The position numbers were made by a program, and so were the translations under genes. 64,000 bases of DNA from Candidatus Aenigmatarchaeota archaeon. GTDB taxonomy: Archaea; Aenigmatarchaeota; Aenigmatarchaeia; CG10238-14; SCSR01. Within the stretch, counting starts at the first letter, position 1. Each line of letters opens with the position of its first letter. Below, in pieces: positions 45,494-52,855 of the stretch. The notes beneath the pieces are model-generated. The model was given only the letters and a program-made list of their open reading frames with translations. It had not been told where the DNA came from and did not search any database. The stretch covers positions 401,144-465,143 of the forward strand of contig JACPJU010000001.1 of the NCBI GenBank assembly GCA_016187385.1, read 5' to 3'.

Positions 45494-45929
45494 TTTTTAT
45501 CTTTTCAAAGTTGCCTTTCCAGTCCAGTTCGAAAGTCACTACCTCTTTCGTTTGGAGAGTGTCCTTATTGTTCAGGATTTCCACTTGTCTGCCATCCACA
45601 TATGCTGTAAAGTTGGACACTTCAAACTGGCCAGTGTTTGCCACAGTCACCAGTAAGTTGCCATTTGACGCTTTTGAAAAGCCCAGTATGTCGATGCTGT
45701 GCAATGTGTCTTTTATCACTGCGATGGCGTCGCCGGTCGGTATTTCAGGAATGAACTGTCCTATTACAGGAACAGTCTTCAAATCAGGAAACGAACCCAT
45801 GATGAAATAGCTGGATAAAAGTATGCCAAGCACAAGAACCACGCCGAGTGTGATATTGCCGAGCATTCTCAGCATCACAAAGACTACTACAGCCAGCAAT
45901 GCTATACCAAAAAATAATTCCAATACCAT
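45450..45929 (-). CDS. Membrane protein with CARDB-like extracytoplasmic domain
   Basis: 159 residues. Two hydrophobic segments at about 1-22 and 25-46 (FFGIALLAVVVFVML, GVVLVLGILLSSYFI) lead to a beta-rich domain (NLLVTVANTGQFEVSNFTAY, VVTFELDWKG) that resembles CARDB/Ig-like carrier domains. TATA-like CTTTTAAAATTTG is about 20-25 nt before the start at 45929. It is convergent with, and overlaps, the subtilase gene by 44 bp, so both products may be surface partners, though expression is probably antagonistic at the overlap. Confidence 0.75.
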   Translation of the reverse strand: MVLELFFGIALLAVVVFVMLRMLGNITLGVVLVLGILLSSYFIMGSFPDLKTVPVIGQFIPEIPTGDAIAVIKDTLHSIDILGFSKASNGNLLVTVANTGQFEVSNFTAYVDGRQVEILNNKDTLQTKEVVTFELDWKGNFEKIKIKTGQAEDEYPPAL

Positions 45930-46058
45930 GAAAATAGTTTGTTTTCAAATTTTAAAAGAGTAAGCAATCTAAGCTTGTTTAAATAATACTTTTATTTCTT
46001 AAGTTTTTAAACAGAAATTTGGCTAATCTTTAAAAGTATAAAGTATCAGTTTTAGTTA

Positions 46059-46610
46059 ATGAATTTACCTGAACTATCAGATCAAATTACAAAGGATTTT
46101 CAAGATATAGGAAAATCGGCGAGAAGCCTCATAAAAGTCTTTATTTGTGGGAGTTATTTGGGAGAGGATAAAAAACCTCTTATAGAACTGCGTGACGAGT
46201 TAAGAACTGAAGAAGAGTTCAAAATATCAGGAGTTTTTCTCATGGAGGACATAGAAACTGAAAATGAAATGAAGTTTCACCACAAATTTGAGTTAATATG
46301 GGTTGAAATCACAAAAGGTGATAATTATCCATTATCTATTATTTATGCAGGAGAAACTTCCTCCTCAAGTATGGGTTTGAACGCTGAAATTCAGGCGGTT
46401 GTTACAGACTCGAACAAGAAGCCACACACTCACCTAATTCGCCACGAAAATGCTGGTCTTGTTCATCATGCAGACGAGATTATCAATTGTCACCATGTAG
46501 GAAATACAGACGAATTTAAGAAAATCGCGAAAGATATCGTAAGAGCAAAGCTCAAAGAGATTGAATCATTCTTGATGTATGAGAGAGGCAGGAAAGATGG
46601 AAAAAGATAG
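46059..46610 (+). CDS. TIR / nucleoside-deoxyribosyltransferase-like protein of unknown role
   Basis: 183 residues. KVFICGSYLGEDKKPLIELR (about 26-45) is a first beta-strand and helix like those of nucleoside 2-deoxyribosyltransferases and TIR-like proteins. VFLMEDIETENEM then gives the second strand. A strand-turn with SSSSMGLNAEIQAVV (about 101-115) sits where these folds carry the Glu-containing helix (GLNAE). Later HTHLIRHENAGLVHHADEI is His-rich. The fold is inferred from pattern, not established. Its end overlaps the following winged-helix gene, which suggests a two-gene module. TTTAAAAG at 46028-46036 is a likely TATA box. Confidence 0.55.
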   Translation: MNLPELSDQITKDFQDIGKSARSLIKVFICGSYLGEDKKPLIELRDELRTEEEFKISGVFLMEDIETENEMKFHHKFELIWVEITKGDNYPLSIIYAGETSSSSMGLNAEIQAVVTDSNKKPHTHLIRHENAGLVHHADEIINCHHVGNTDEFKKIAKDIVRAKLKEIESFLMYERGRKDGKR

Positions 46611-46980
46611 ATTTATGTTACAAAATAGAACTAATATTATGTCACAAGATAATATTTTTTCCAAAATAGAAAATTTTGATAAGATTGTCACCGACAGGAA
46701 TTCGATGACTATTTTCTTGACTGTTGCCAAAAAGAAACTTGTATACATAGAAGAATTAGAACAAGATACAAAATTGAGTTTAAAAGATATAGTCATTTCT
46801 CTTGATAAATTAGAACAAGGGGATTTTGTAAAGAGAAACCCCAACCCATCATCGCACAAATACATATTAGGATTTAACGGTCAGTTATTTGCAGAACAGC
46901 TTAGGAATTCTTATCCCGAAGTTAAAAATCTTTTAGGGAATGAAAAAATAATTCAGCCATTAAAAGGACAAATCGATTAA
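46597..46980 (+). CDS. Winged-helix DNA-binding protein paired with the TIR-like gene
   Basis: About 127 residues from ATG 46597; an in-frame start at 46579 is also possible. The central part (TVAKKKLVYIEELEQDTKLS, KDIVISLDKLEQGDFVKRNP, SHKYILGFNGQLF) is a classic winged helix: three helices followed by a two-strand wing. It overlaps the preceding gene by about 14 bp, so the two are translated together. It may regulate the pair. The pairing of a TIR/deoxyribosyltransferase-like protein with a regulator recalls defence or toxin-type modules, but this is speculation. Confidence 0.65.
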   Translation: MEKDRFMLQNRTNIMSQDNIFSKIENFDKIVTDRNSMTIFLTVAKKKLVYIEELEQDTKLSLKDIVISLDKLEQGDFVKRNPNPSSHKYILGFNGQLFAEQLRNSYPEVKNLLGNEKIIQPLKGQID

Positions 46981-47047
46981 AAAGGACTTTTTATCGGATG
47001 GAAAATAGTTAAATAGATTTATCACTAATAAAAATGTGTCGATAGTA

Positions 47048-47080
47048 GTCCCATTAGGAATTTGACTTCTCGAATGGGAC
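47048..47080. other. Perfect 8-bp stem-loop between convergent genes
   Basis: GTCCCATT (47048-47055) and AATGGGAC (47073-47080) form an uninterrupted 8-bp stem with a 17-nt loop. It is in the 126-bp gap between the winged-helix gene and the convergent 107-residue gene. A box A-like ttaaatagattt at about 47010 would start a transcript close to 47036. It may be a small RNA (an H/ACA-like hairpin followed by ACA at about 47091 was considered) or a structured terminator. No T-run follows it. Confidence 0.4.
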
Positions 47081-47106
47081 CCCCGCAGGACAGGCATAGA
47101 AAAAAT

Positions 47107-47430
47107 TCATCCAGGGAAACCCGCATCACCAGAGTATCTGTTTGTGACGGATGAAATGCAGTATGAGTTCAATAAAGGCATAAATATCTTCCCGCAATAT
47201 CCCGTATCGTTCCTATATAATGCCTCGCTGGAATAGCACCGGTCCCTTTCATAACTGGGAAGACTTTCGCATGCATCTACATAAAAGGGATCTTTCTGGG
47301 AATCTCCTATCGGCATCAAAGCCAGTGCCGCTATAATGGCCATCCCTATTGGAATGCCTATCGCTATCCCGTATAGAGTTTTTTTATTGCTTTTGTCTAC
47401 TTTCTTCCCTCTTGTTATTCTTATGTCCAT
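47107..47430 (-). CDS. Small membrane-anchored Cys-rich protein
   Basis: 107 residues. A basic head (RITRGKKVDKSNKK) and a hydrophobic segment (YGIAIGIPIGMAIIAALAL, about 20-38) form a signal anchor. The external part has five Cys (CESLPSYERDRCYSSEA, YCGKIF, YCISSV), spaced like small disulfide-bonded repeats. Many archaeal surface proteins carry such C-x8-11-C motifs. It is 32 bp downstream of the bactofilin-like lipoprotein gene on the same strand, so they may be co-transcribed. Family unknown. Confidence 0.65.
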   Translation of the reverse strand: MDIRITRGKKVDKSNKKTLYGIAIGIPIGMAIIAALALMPIGDSQKDPFYVDACESLPSYERDRCYSSEALYRNDTGYCGKIFMPLLNSYCISSVTNRYSGDAGFPG

Positions 47431-47462
47431 AATTAGTTTATGCTTTAGTTTTATTAAATTGC

Positions 47463-47918
47463 TTATTTGGAGTTTCGGGTTGTGGTTTTAGTTATATGTT
47501 CATTTGTTTGTTCCTGACCAGTTCGAACTATTGCGCTGGAGTCAATAAACGTGTCGCCAGATTTCGTAATAACATTTCCAACTACTATGCCAGTTATGTT
47601 TACCAATCCACCATCATTAGTAATATCTCCAGTCATCACACCTGAAATATAGAGAGTTCCCTGTGGGTCAACATCTACGTTGCCATTTAGAATTCCAGAT
47701 AAATAGAAAACTCCGTTTTGTTTAACTTCAACATTGCCTGTCAGTATACCACTTAAGTATAGGGTTTCCTGTACAACATAGTCACCTTCAATGACATTCG
47801 AAATAGTTCCATTCAAACTCGGTGATTTTATACTCGTTTCTGATTGTTCATAATTAGTTGACGTACACCCAGCCAAAAAAACAACTCCGGCTGAGAGTAT
47901 AATTAAATAGATTTTCAT
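47463..47918 (-). CDS. Bactofilin-like (polymer-forming cytoskeletal) lipoprotein
   Basis: 151 residues. MKIYLIILSAGVVFLAGC is a lipoprotein signal with lipobox LAGC (Cys18). The body is a regular repeat of short beta-strands: LYLSGILTGNVEV, FYLSGILNGNVDV, LYISGVMTGDITN, VNITGIVVGNVIT, spaced about 17 residues apart. This is the right-handed beta-helix pattern of bactofilins, which polymerise into filaments. A bactofilin-like domain attached to a lipobox would be an external, membrane-tethered version. The tail is Thr/Lys-rich. Confidence 0.75.
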   Translation of the reverse strand: MKIYLIILSAGVVFLAGCTSTNYEQSETSIKSPSLNGTISNVIEGDYVVQETLYLSGILTGNVEVKQNGVFYLSGILNGNVDVDPQGTLYISGVMTGDITNDGGLVNITGIVVGNVITKSGDTFIDSSAIVRTGQEQTNEHITKTTTRNSK

Positions 47919-48162
47919 ATTTTCACTTATTTCACAACAGACTTAAAAACATCGTACCTTGCCATGTATGACTTAATTCTGGGGATGTCCCGATAATGAG
48001 TGAACGCAAAAGAGCTCAAATCCAGATCATGAACGTGTCACAGTTTAGGTTAGGTAGTGAGCGCCTCGCCATTACAATCAGAAAATTCACGGGCTGAAGA
48101 TTCTGCCGTACCTCGAAGCTAAATCGTAACAAAATAAATAGTCAGATCACAAATCTGTGATA
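47919..48162. other. Largest intergenic region, with a strong hairpin; possible structured RNA
   Basis: 244 bp with no credible frame on either strand, unusual in this compact segment. At about 48053-48074, GTAGTG-A-GCG then CCT then CGC-CATTAC forms a 9-bp stem with one bulge and one G-T pair. CAGAA (48080-48084) and TTCTG lie about 17 nt apart further on, and GGG-GATGT-CCC is at about 47979-47990. CTTAAAAAC at about 47941 could be a promoter on the plus strand and CTATTTATTTTG one on the minus strand. I did not recognise RNase P or SRP RNA motifs. It may encode an unidentified RNA or be a decayed gene. Confidence 0.35.
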
Positions 48163-48843
48163 ATGAGATATAGATATTTTACGGCAACACTTATCTATTG
48201 GTATGCTAAGGAAACCCCCAAGATTAGTAAGCCAATAGATATTTTGAATTCACCGGAGTTTCGAAGAGTGGTGGGTAACAAGACTATACAAAGCATTGAT
48301 TTCAAAATTGATACCTCGTTAACAACAAATCAAAGTATTGGAGTAATAACTAATGTATCTAACTTAGGACCTACAGTCTTTGCGCTCATAAAAACAGAAG
48401 ATGGGGCATTCACAGTAAGATTGAAAGGTCGTATTGATGGCTCGCACCTTCTAAAGGAGACTCAAAAACGAACTCTTCATTTGAACATCGATATAGATAT
48501 ACAAGACGATCAAGTTAGTAAAAACAAAGCGAGACTTCAAAGAGATGACCACTTACGCCTTGAAAACAATGGAGTCACAATCCCGGTTTCCGTCCGATAT
48601 AACTTCAATATCCCTGGTAGAATCTTCGGAAGTGGGTTAGTGTTTCTACCAAATGAGATAGATATCGAGTATCATACTACGCTTGAAAATTTTCTTGAAA
48701 CAACTAAAACGGGTAATACATCATCAAATTACGAAGCTGCACTAGATGATGTCGGTCAACTTTATTCCCAGTACTGGAGCGAAAGAAGAAACAAATTCAC
48801 GAAAGGACTGGAAACTAGGATCGATAAATGGTTCAAATCCTAA
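48163..48843 (+). CDS. Hypothetical protein of the accessory stretch
   Basis: 226 residues from the ATG at 48163; two codons upstream (GTG, ATA) are also open. There is no signal peptide or membrane span. The middle has alternating beta-strand pattern (FTVRLKGRIDGSHLL, TLHLNIDIDIQDD, VTIPVSVRYNFNIPG), and the C-terminus is helical and basic. I do not recognise a family. It lies between the large intergenic region and tRNA-Arg, and its stop sits inside a hairpin (48831-48854). Its composition differs from the housekeeping genes around it. Confidence 0.6.
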   Translation: MRYRYFTATLIYWYAKETPKISKPIDILNSPEFRRVVGNKTIQSIDFKIDTSLTTNQSIGVITNVSNLGPTVFALIKTEDGAFTVRLKGRIDGSHLLKETQKRTLHLNIDIDIQDDQVSKNKARLQRDDHLRLENNGVTIPVSVRYNFNIPGRIFGSGLVFLPNEIDIEYHTTLENFLETTKTGNTSSNYEAALDDVGQLYSQYWSERRNKFTKGLETRIDKWFKS

Positions 48844-48854
48844 GAGGTTTGAAC
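48831..48854 (+). terminator. Stem-loop spanning the stop of the 48163 gene
   Basis: GTTCAAA-T-CC, loop TAAGA, GG-TTTGAAC forms a 9-bp stem with one bulged T; the TAA stop is in the loop. It may protect or end the transcript ahead of the convergent tRNA gene. No T-run follows, so intrinsic termination of the bacterial kind is not implied. Confidence 0.35.
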
Positions 48855-48974
48855 CTGCAGGTATGTTACCGCAAAGAGATTCGCTAAAACAGCTGGAATA
48901 AAGTGAATAGAATTTAACCTGATATGCCATTTTCTTGAATCTTATATGCCATGTGGGACTTGACAAAAAGGATA

Positions 48975-49061
48975 TGCCCCCGATGGGATTTGAACCCACA
49001 ACTTCTTCCTTGATCCATACATAGGACGGAAGCACTCTAGTCCAAGTTGAGTTACGGAGGC
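48975..49061 (-). tRNA. tRNA-Arg (anticodon CCU) with an 11-nt intron
   Basis: On the minus strand: acceptor GCCTCCG/CGGGGGC with one T-G pair, D-arm ACTC/GAGT, anticodon stem CTTCC/GGAAG, variable loop AAGTT, T-arm GTGGG-TTCAAAT-CCCAT, discriminator A, no encoded CCA. The anticodon loop is 18 nt. GTCC pairs with GGAT (4 bp, one G-T), flanked by bulges TAT and CAA, a minimal bulge-helix-bulge. Cutting within the bulges removes 49011-49021 (11 nt) and leaves loop GTCCTAA with anticodon CCT at 49023-49025. Mature length is 76 nt. Position 32 as G is slightly unusual. CCU reads AGG codons. Confidence 0.92.
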
Positions 49062-49122
49062 TCAGATTGATAATCTAAATTGGGATTTAAATAATTAACT
49101 TATAATTCATTTTATCGGTGTT

Positions 49123-50187
49123 ATGTTGTACGACGCTATAATTGTTGGTGGGGCACTATCTGGCAGCAGGACAGGTGAACTGCTCGCTAGAAAAGGAAAG
49201 AATGTACTACTGATAGAAGAACACTCGAATATAGGAATCCCATGCAAGTGCACAGGTCTTGTGAGCTGGAGAACTCCTGAAATGGTTGATCTGCCGAAAG
49301 AACTGATTGTCAACAAGCTCGATAAAGGAAAATTCTATTCGCCTGACGGGACTTCTTTCGAATTGAAGTCCAAGAAAACGGCTTATGTCTTGGACAGGAC
49401 AGGACTGGATAGATTCTTGTTTAATGAAGCAGTGAAATCTGGTGTTGATACTATAACAGAGAGATTCGAGTCATTCAAACGCAATAATGATCATCTTGAA
49501 GTCAAAACCAACAAAGAGATTTACCAAACTAAGGTTCTAATAGGTGCGGATGGTGCTAATTCTCTAGTTGCACAGAATGCCGGATTGGAGATGCCTAAAG
49601 ATATTTTTGTCGGTCTACAAACGACAGCTTCAGGGAATTTCGAGCAGTTTGCAGAGCTATGGTTCGGCAAGAATACAGCTCCTAATTTCTTCGCGTGGGT
49701 CGTTCCCGAGAATGAAGAATTAGCTAGAATAGGCATAGCGACACCGACAAGCCCAAAGCCTTATTATGAAAGATTCCTGGAAACAAGATTACAGCATAAC
49801 GGGCTGAAGCCTGATGTAGCGGGTATTATAAGATCTGGTATCATGAAAGATACTGTTGCAGATAATGTCTTGTTAGTGGGGGATGCCGCATGTCAAGTCA
49901 AACCATTTTCCGGGGGAGGAATTACATACGGATTAGTTGCAGCTCAAGTCTGTGCTGATGCTGTTGGACAAGCTTTCGAAGAAAACAGATTCGATTATCA
50001 GTTTTTCAAACGAAATTACGATTTGGAATGGAAGAAGATTCTAGTTCCTGGAATAAAGAAAGGGATGATGATGAGAAAAATGTTGTACCTTTTTCCGGAT
50101 CCTCAAATTAATCTTATGTTCAAGATGGTTAAACTGTTCGGGCGTAAGGCTTTGAATAGTTTGGATTTTGATTTATTGTCTGGATAA
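49123..50187 (+). CDS. Geranylgeranyl reductase family flavoprotein
   Basis: 354 residues. The N-terminal FAD site IIVGGALSGSRTGELLARKG (about 6-25) is a Rossmann dinucleotide fold, followed by LIEEHSNIGIPCKCTGLVS with the conserved PCKCTG element of the archaeal digeranylgeranylglycerophospholipid reductase family. LLVGDAACQVKPFSGGGI (about 247-264) is the second FAD motif, typical of the family. Such enzymes saturate isoprenoid chains of archaeal membrane lipids. The substrate here could be lipid or another isoprenoid. Its 3' end overlaps the convergent 85-residue gene by 15 bp. Confidence 0.9.
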   Translation: MLYDAIIVGGALSGSRTGELLARKGKNVLLIEEHSNIGIPCKCTGLVSWRTPEMVDLPKELIVNKLDKGKFYSPDGTSFELKSKKTAYVLDRTGLDRFLFNEAVKSGVDTITERFESFKRNNDHLEVKTNKEIYQTKVLIGADGANSLVAQNAGLEMPKDIFVGLQTTASGNFEQFAELWFGKNTAPNFFAWVVPENEELARIGIATPTSPKPYYERFLETRLQHNGLKPDVAGIIRSGIMKDTVADNVLLVGDAACQVKPFSGGGITYGLVAAQVCADAVGQAFEENRFDYQFFKRNYDLEWKKILVPGIKKGMMMRKMLYLFPDPQINLMFKMVKLFGRKALNSLDFDLLSG

Positions 50188-50427
50188 TTGACTAAGTTCC
50201 CTTCCAACTTCTACTAAATATTCTTCCCATATTGCTTTCATGCGACCGCCTAAACCTTTGTAAATTTGAGGAAATATAAGATATCCCAGATCATCGGAGA
50301 TTTCTCTTGCCATGTCGCCAGCCTCTAAATAGCAACCAATGGCTTTGGCTTCATCACCGAACTTTTCATAATTTCTAGCATCTTCTATTAACTTAAAAGC
50401 CGGTCTTATTTCGTCTGAATCCGTCAT
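50173..50427 (-). CDS. Small helical protein (MIT/TPR-like)
   Basis: 84 residues from the ATG at 50427. The pattern LIEDARNYEKFGDEAKAIGCYLEAGDMA is a helix pair like one MIT or TPR unit, followed by a helical tail. No membrane segment. A TATA-like TTTATAAATC at 50449-50458 is at leaderless distance. It is convergent with, and overlaps, the geranylgeranyl reductase gene by 15 bp. It could be an adaptor protein; function not recognised. Confidence 0.6.
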   Translation of the reverse strand: MTDSDEIRPAFKLIEDARNYEKFGDEAKAIGCYLEAGDMAREISDDLGYLIFPQIYKGLGGRMKAIWEEYLVEVGRELSQLSRQ

Positions 50428-50448
50428 AACCAAATTATGAAAAGCTAG

Positions 50449-50458
50449 ATTTATAAAT
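50449..50458 (-). promoter_or_regulatory. TATA box for the small helical protein
   Basis: Minus-strand ATTTATAAAT centred about 26 nt before the ATG at 50427. It overlaps the end of the PINA gene, so the small gene probably has its own promoter. Confidence 0.45.
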
Positions 50459-52262
50459 AGGTTTTGACCTTCTTCTTTCCGACAAGACCTCTCAAGATTT
50501 CCTTCCCGATATCAGAATCCTTTGTTATCTTTATGCTTCCCTTCTTTCCTATGGTCGCGGAAAACAAAAACTTGTCTTCTACAAAAACACTAGCGGCCTT
50601 GCCAATCAAATTCCTGTTGAAAATAAACTCGAAACTGTTCCCTTTCTCAACCAGTTCAAACTGTATTTCATTGCCAAGCACGCCTGTCCTCGGCTCGACA
50701 TCTATGTGTATTCCCAATCTGTCCTCCAGCGCATTTATGTTAACACCTTCCCTTCCAATCAACCTTGCGATGACATCATTATCAACGCGAACAACGGCCT
50801 TGTTATCAGATACCAATTCAACCTGTGCGTCAGGATCAAACCTCCTTATGTCCTGAAGTATTCTTTCGCCAGCCAATTTCTTCAGCGGCGATACTGTTGT
50901 GGATTCCTTCACAGGGACAATGACATTCTCTTCGCCGAACGTGTATATTTCATATTCCAGATTCCCAGTCTCAAAATCTCTTACCTCCACCAAAGGCCGA
51001 GCCAAGTCAGCTTCTATCATTCCACTGGGAACCTTGACAGTCAACTCCAAGTCATAAACTTTCTTGACTTCACCGTCCTTGACAAAAATCACAGTATCAA
51101 TTATATGCGGGATAACACCAAGCTCAACCCTTCCGATAAATCTCTGAATAGCGTTAATCGCATCACTTGCATGAACGACGCCTATCATTCCCACGCCAGC
51201 CAGTCTCAAGTCGGAAAATATTTCAAAATCCCTGGTCTTTCTAACTTCGTCAAACGCGGAATAATCCGGCCTGACTAAAAGCAGTATATCCGCAGTTTTT
51301 TCAAAATCGCCTTCCAATGGAGCATATTGTGTAACTTCAGGCGGGACTTGCAAATCTCGCGGAGATTCCAATGTCTTAACTATCTTTCCCTGCTTTTGAT
51401 AGAATTCAACCATTGATGCGCATAGGGTCGATTTACCTGAACCCGGCGGACCTGCAATTACGATTCCTTCAGCACCTTCTTTCATTCTCCTCATTAATTT
51501 CTCAGAAAACTTGTAATCGTCTAAAGCAAGTTTAACTACAGGTCTGACAATGGTGACTTCCATCCCGTCTGAAAATGGTGGTCGGGCAATAGATATCCTA
51601 TAATTTCCCAATTGAATGACTGTTGCTCCAGTGCGAACAATTTCAAATGATCCCTCTTCACTGACCCTTGCCGCTTCTGATATCTCGCGGATAATTTCTT
51701 CAATTTCTTTCCGTGTTAAAGGATGATCACTTAATTTCATCAATTCAAATTTTCCAGGTTTTCCTCTTTTAGCCATCGGCAGAACGTCTTCCTTCAAATG
51801 CAATGATAATGTGTCAGGTGTAAAGAATTCTTCGAACTTCAACCCCTCGATCTTTGTTTCCGCTGGAATATGTTGAACATCAACACCCTCGGCTTCTCCT
51901 ACTAGTGCCTGGACATAATCTGCTGTATACAGAACAGCTCCTTCCGTTTTCGCAACATCCCGAATAAGCGCGTCCATCCTTCCCGACTTGGCCAGCTTGA
52001 TGTCGTCTATGGAAGGCCTATCACCCGAAAATCTTAATTTCATTCCCTTCTTTTCGCACAACTCGCGCAATATTTTCAATTCGGCAAGCCCAACAAATCC
52101 AGGTTCCCTTCCTTTGGATGCCTGCGCCTGTAGTTCATCAAGAACAGCATAAGGTATGATGATTTCTGCATTTTTCAGTTCATCATTCTTCAGCATCTCC
52201 GATATCTTGCCGTCGACAATTATGCTCGTGTCCAAACAGATTTTTTGTGTTTTTCCTTTCAT
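50451..52262 (-). CDS. PINA, PIN-domain ATPase with KH domain
   Basis: 603 residues. Order of domains: PIN (1-140; catalytic acids in LDTSIIVDGK, PYAVLDEL, RMDALIRDVAK and YTADYVQA), a VirB11/GspE-type ATPase (about 225-450; Walker A IAGPPGSGKST at about 272-282), and a KH domain (about 490-540; VIARLIGREGVNINAL) with a C-terminal tail. This is the archaeal PINA architecture. PINA homologues form hexamers and act on branched DNA such as Holliday junctions together with Hjc. It is divergent from the PH-domain gene. The family assignment is firm from domain order. Confidence 0.92.
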   Translation of the reverse strand: MKGKTQKICLDTSIIVDGKISEMLKNDELKNAEIIIPYAVLDELQAQASKGREPGFVGLAELKILRELCEKKGMKLRFSGDRPSIDDIKLAKSGRMDALIRDVAKTEGAVLYTADYVQALVGEAEGVDVQHIPAETKIEGLKFEEFFTPDTLSLHLKEDVLPMAKRGKPGKFELMKLSDHPLTRKEIEEIIREISEAARVSEEGSFEIVRTGATVIQLGNYRISIARPPFSDGMEVTIVRPVVKLALDDYKFSEKLMRRMKEGAEGIVIAGPPGSGKSTLCASMVEFYQKQGKIVKTLESPRDLQVPPEVTQYAPLEGDFEKTADILLLVRPDYSAFDEVRKTRDFEIFSDLRLAGVGMIGVVHASDAINAIQRFIGRVELGVIPHIIDTVIFVKDGEVKKVYDLELTVKVPSGMIEADLARPLVEVRDFETGNLEYEIYTFGEENVIVPVKESTTVSPLKKLAGERILQDIRRFDPDAQVELVSDNKAVVRVDNDVIARLIGREGVNINALEDRLGIHIDVEPRTGVLGNEIQFELVEKGNSFEFIFNRNLIGKAASVFVEDKFLFSATIGKKGSIKITKDSDIGKEILRGLVGKKKVKTYL

Positions 52263-52321
52263 TCAACTTCCTTTTCTTGTTCTATCTTAGGTTATTTATT
52301 GAGATTTATAAAATAATAGTT

Positions 52322-52843
52322 ATGGCTGTTGATTATCTTATCTGGATAATAGGAATAGGAACCGCTCTTGAAGCCATAACCCTCTTGACATATGTCATAC
52401 TCCACGGACAGGTAACAAGGTTCGAGAATGTAAAAGGGAAAATACTGCATACGGCAAAGAGGGCAAGGAGGTCTTATGTGGTCTATTATGTGATGATTTT
52501 GATTTTTGGTTTTCTTGCGTACTTTTCTTATTCAGAGCCAAGGGCTGCTTTGATTTATGTCGCAATTATATCATTCACTATACTGGAGATAGTCCACGAC
52601 AGTGCAAGGATAGTGCTGACTGACAGGCAGATTGTGATATCAAAAGGATTCATCGTTAGGAAGATTGCCTTGTTTTATTACAAGGACATCTCGTATGTGG
52701 AAGTCAACGAAACATTTGGTGGAAGATTGCTAGGTTATGGCGACATCAAGATTTCTCTAATAGACAGGGAATTCACATTCGAGAAGATAGGGAACCCGCT
52801 GAAGATAAAGGATATAATAGAGACGCAAAAATTAGCCATGTAA
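52322..52843 (+). CDS. Bacterial PH domain (bPH2/YdbS-like) membrane protein
   Basis: 173 residues from the ATG at 52322; the longer frame has an improbable hydrophobic N-terminus that overlaps the divergent PINA gene. Hydrophobic segments lie at about 5-27, 56-72 and 76-95. The C-terminal part (RIVLTDRQIVISKGFIVRKI, YKDISYVEVNETFGGRLLGY, GDIKISLIDRE) is a DUF304/bPH2 fold. Such proteins sit in the membrane with the PH-like domain facing the cytoplasm; their function is poorly defined. Convergent with hisS, 12 bp apart. Confidence 0.85.
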   Translation: MAVDYLIWIIGIGTALEAITLLTYVILHGQVTRFENVKGKILHTAKRARRSYVVYYVMILIFGFLAYFSYSEPRAALIYVAIISFTILEIVHDSARIVLTDRQIVISKGFIVRKIALFYYKDISYVEVNETFGGRLLGYGDIKISLIDREFTFEKIGNPLKIKDIIETQKLAM

Positions 52844-52855
52844 CAACGAACTGTT

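Noticed and set aside
48829-48840. GGTTCAAATCC at the end of the 48163 gene resembling a tRNA T-arm remnant
   Set aside because: Only 11 nt match the nearby tRNA-Arg, in opposite orientation, and the bases encode the protein end WFKS; chance is likely.
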